A stretch of DNA of 17,505 nt from CAYRFE01 sp964423645 [NCBI: uncultured bacterium] (GTDB taxonomy: Bacteria; Macinerneyibacteriota; Macinerneyibacteria; Macinerneyibacteriales), in the NCBI GenBank assembly GCA_964423645.1, contig CAYRFE010000008.1:1-17505 (forward strand). Reading direction: 5' to 3'. Both the position numbers and the translations under genes were made by a program. The stretch's first letter is position 1. Every line of letters starts with the position of its first letter. Under the pieces are notes generated by a model that was not told the DNA's origin, made no database searches, and worked only from the letters and a program-made list of their open reading frames with translations. Shown here piece after piece: positions 16,205-17,505 of the stretch.

Positions 16205-17017
16205 ATGAAAATTGTAATTTTTATGATGACAATTATGTTTCTTGCATGTACGGCAATTACTGCAAAAAACCTCTCTGACGAAACAGTCGTACTCAGTACC
16301 GTAAAAAACATCTTCGGTGACTCAGTAACCGGTATTATCATAGAGACGCTCCCCGACGGCACGCTCATTATCACCGATCTCAAAGGGCGATCATTTGCGT
16401 ATCAAAAGGAAATCATTCAATCTATTGATCACAAAACCATCTCGGTTGTATCAGTAGTCGATAAACCCGTTTTTACGAATAAAACCCTCTTTACCCTTGT
16501 TGACGGCAGCACCCTCGAGGGGTATGTCTTGCATGCTTCTCCCGATAAGCACTATTCCGTTCTTCTTGCGGATGGCAGTGTCACCACCATCGAAACCGGA
16601 GCTGTCAGCACGATGGAGATCAAGACAACACCCATAAGTATTGATGATTATAATCGTCTTAAGAAAAGCCCCACGATAGCTTTTTTCCTGAATATTATTC
16701 CGGGTTTTGCACTAGGACACGCGTACGCAGGCGATTGGGGGAGAGGGATGAAGTATGAAGGATCTGAAGCATTGTTGCTCGCAGCCGGACTTGGTGTCGG
16801 TCTCGCGGGGCAATTTGTGGGATTCAGTGCACTAACGATATTAATCCCTGCTGTTGTAACGTTTTTAGTAATCGATATTGGACAAGCAGTTGATGCGGCA
16901 TCCTGTGTAAAAGAATACAATAGAAAATTGAAAACACATGTATCCTCACCAACTACAAGTCTGTTATTTCGTCAGAACGAGAAAACCAGTGAAATAGGGT
17001 TAACATTATCATTCTAA
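16205..17017 (+). CDS. Exported protein of unknown function, tandem paralog 1
   Basis: I do not recognise a named family. The 270 residues begin with a signal peptide (about 1-20, cleavage near AITA-KN). Two similar beta-rich motifs follow. The first runs about 43-75, with LPDGTL and then DLKG. The second runs about 106-139, with SPDKHY and then LADG. Each has a glycine-rich turn pattern suggesting a small SH3-like or beta-barrel unit. The C-terminal part begins with KKSPTIAFFLNIIPG (153-167) and a glycine-rich hydrophobic stretch to about 227. Its pattern (K-x-P, PG, then a G-x-x-Y-x-G-like turn) resembles short TM2-type membrane hairpins. The C-terminus is charged and ends in phenylalanine. 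The gene has its own promoter and an AAGGAAG site, and an 18-bp gap separates it from a close paralog. A surface or periplasmic, membrane-anchored role is inference. Confidence 0.85.
   Translation: MKIVIFMMTIMFLACTAITAKNLSDETVVLSTVKNIFGDSVTGIIIETLPDGTLIITDLKGRSFAYQKEIIQSIDHKTISVVSVVDKPVFTNKTLFTLVDGSTLEGYVLHASPDKHYSVLLADGSVTTIETGAVSTMEIKTTPISIDDYNRLKKSPTIAFFLNIIPGFALGHAYAGDWGRGMKYEGSEALLLAAGLGVGLAGQFVGFSALTILIPAVVTFLVIDIGQAVDAASCVKEYNRKLKTHVSSPTTSLLFRQNEKTSEIGLTLSF
16496..16594 (+). repeat. Near-identical repeat block, copy 1 (in paralog 1)
   Basis: This 99-bp stretch differs from copy 2 at 17327-17425 at only two bases, near 16528 and 16549, both silent in effect. Sequence on either side differs far more. 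It covers the second beta-rich motif of the protein. Confidence 0.9.
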
Positions 17018-17035
17018 ATTTTAGGAGAAAACTTT

Positions 17036-17505
17036 ATGAAAACAATGTATGCCATTGTTCTCTGCTTTATACTGCTGATATCACTTGCCTCGACCCAAAA
17101 CCTTTCCGATGAGACAGTCGTACTCAGTACCGTAAAAAACGTCTTCGGTGATTCTGTTACCGGTATCATTATCGAAACGCTTCCCGACGGCACTCTCGTT
17201 ATGACCAATCTCAACGGGCAAAGGCTTAGATATCAAAAAGAAATCATTCAAACCGTTGAACATAAAACCGTGTCACTTGTGTCGGTGTTAAAAGAACCGA
17301 TATTTACGAATAAAACCCACTTCACTCTTGTTGACGGCAGCACCCTCGAGGGGTATGTTTTGCATGCTTCTCCCGATAAACACTATTCCGTTCTTCTTGC
17401 GGATGGCAGTGTCACCACCATCGAAGCAGGAACTGTCAACACGATTGAGAACAAAACAACGCCCTTGAGCATGGATGACTACAATCGTCTTAAAAAAAGT
17501 CCGTT
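17036..17505 (+). CDS. Exported protein of unknown function, tandem paralog 2 (3' end outside window)
   Basis: The first 156 residues of a protein collinear with the preceding gene, with no gaps over the visible length. It starts with its own signal peptide (about 1-20, a divergent sequence that keeps the length, cleavage near ASTQ-N). NLSDETVVLSTVKN (22-35) matches paralog 1 exactly, and the same two beta-rich motifs follow. The window ends at RLKKSP, just where the hydrophobic C-terminal part would begin. AGGAG (17023-17027) lies eight bases before the ATG, and only 18 bp separate it from paralog 1, so the two are probably co-transcribed. Function is unknown. The two copies arose by tandem duplication; further copies may lie beyond the edge. 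Confidence 0.85.
   Translation, partial: MKTMYAIVLCFILLISLASTQNLSDETVVLSTVKNVFGDSVTGIIIETLPDGTLVMTNLNGQRLRYQKEIIQTVEHKTVSLVSVLKEPIFTNKTHFTLVDGSTLEGYVLHASPDKHYSVLLADGSVTTIEAGTVNTIENKTTPLSMDDYNRLKKSP
17327..17425 (+). repeat. Near-identical repeat block, copy 2 (in paralog 2)
   Basis: Partner of the block at 16496-16594, with a constant offset of 831 bp and two mismatches in 99 bases. The constant offset shows that no insertion or deletion has occurred between the copies from the start codon to this block. Confidence 0.9.

Noticed and set aside
16205-16270. Lipoprotein signal peptide in paralog 1 (FLAC at residues 12-15)
   Set aside because: Phe-Leu-Ala-Cys is a poor lipobox, and paralog 2 has no cysteine at the matching place. 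A standard signal peptidase I site near residue 20 fits both copies better.
1-17505. CRISPR arrays, tRNA or rRNA genes, insertion sequences and phage genes
   Set aside because: I saw no regularly spaced repeats, no cloverleaf-like segments in the few noncoding gaps, and no transposase or integrase motifs. The only sizeable repeats are the two paralogs.

Overview
The window comes from a diderm (Gram-negative-type) bacterium that makes lipid A and Kdo and has an Omp85/Bam outer membrane and Lol lipoprotein export. It carries ClpC, with a UVR linker, rather than the ClpA usual in proteobacteria. Base composition is moderate. ClpC plus lpx genes, a single LolC/E-type permease and a Gfo/Idh/MocA dehydrogenase inside the lpx cluster suggest a lineage outside the Proteobacteria, such as Spirochaetota, Elusimicrobiota or Omnitrophota. 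This is inference; the sequence alone does not fix the phylum.

Region 1 (1-16009, all on the minus strand) is one long, tightly packed gene train. In transcription order it holds lysS, a lolC/E-type permease, lolD, clpC, bamA, an ompH/skp-type chaperone, lpxD, lpxC, fabZ, lpxA, lpxB, a Gfo/Idh/MocA dehydrogenase, waaA (kdtA) and an lpxL/htrB-type acyltransferase that runs off the left edge. Junctions are overlaps of 4-29 bp, direct abutment, or gaps of 11-25 bp; the one larger gap is 66 bp (2168-2233). A good sigma70-like promoter lies just upstream of lysS. I see no convincing internal promoter or terminator, so much of this may be one transcription unit. It joins lipid A synthesis (LpxA, C, D, B), Kdo transfer (WaaA), secondary acylation (LpxL-like), outer membrane protein insertion (BamA and a Skp-like chaperone) and lipoprotein release (LolC/E and LolD). 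ClpC and LysRS are the two members with no obvious envelope role.

Region 2 (16010-16204) is a 195-bp divergent intergenic region. It has a promoter on each strand and an imperfect inverted repeat over the -10 box of the rightward promoter.

Region 3 (16205-17505, plus strand) holds two tandem paralogous genes of unknown function, the second cut by the window edge. Each encodes a signal peptide, a beta-rich region with two similar motifs and, in the complete copy, a C-terminal hydrophobic TM2-like segment. Their DNA similarity is uneven: a 99-bp stretch differs at only two bases while flanking sequence has diverged, which suggests gene conversion.

I saw no tRNA, rRNA, CRISPR array, insertion sequence or phage gene. 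No wholly new multi-gene system is evident. The most unusual points are ClpC embedded in the envelope operon, the Gfo/Idh dehydrogenase inside the lipid A cluster, and the mosaic tandem paralogs.
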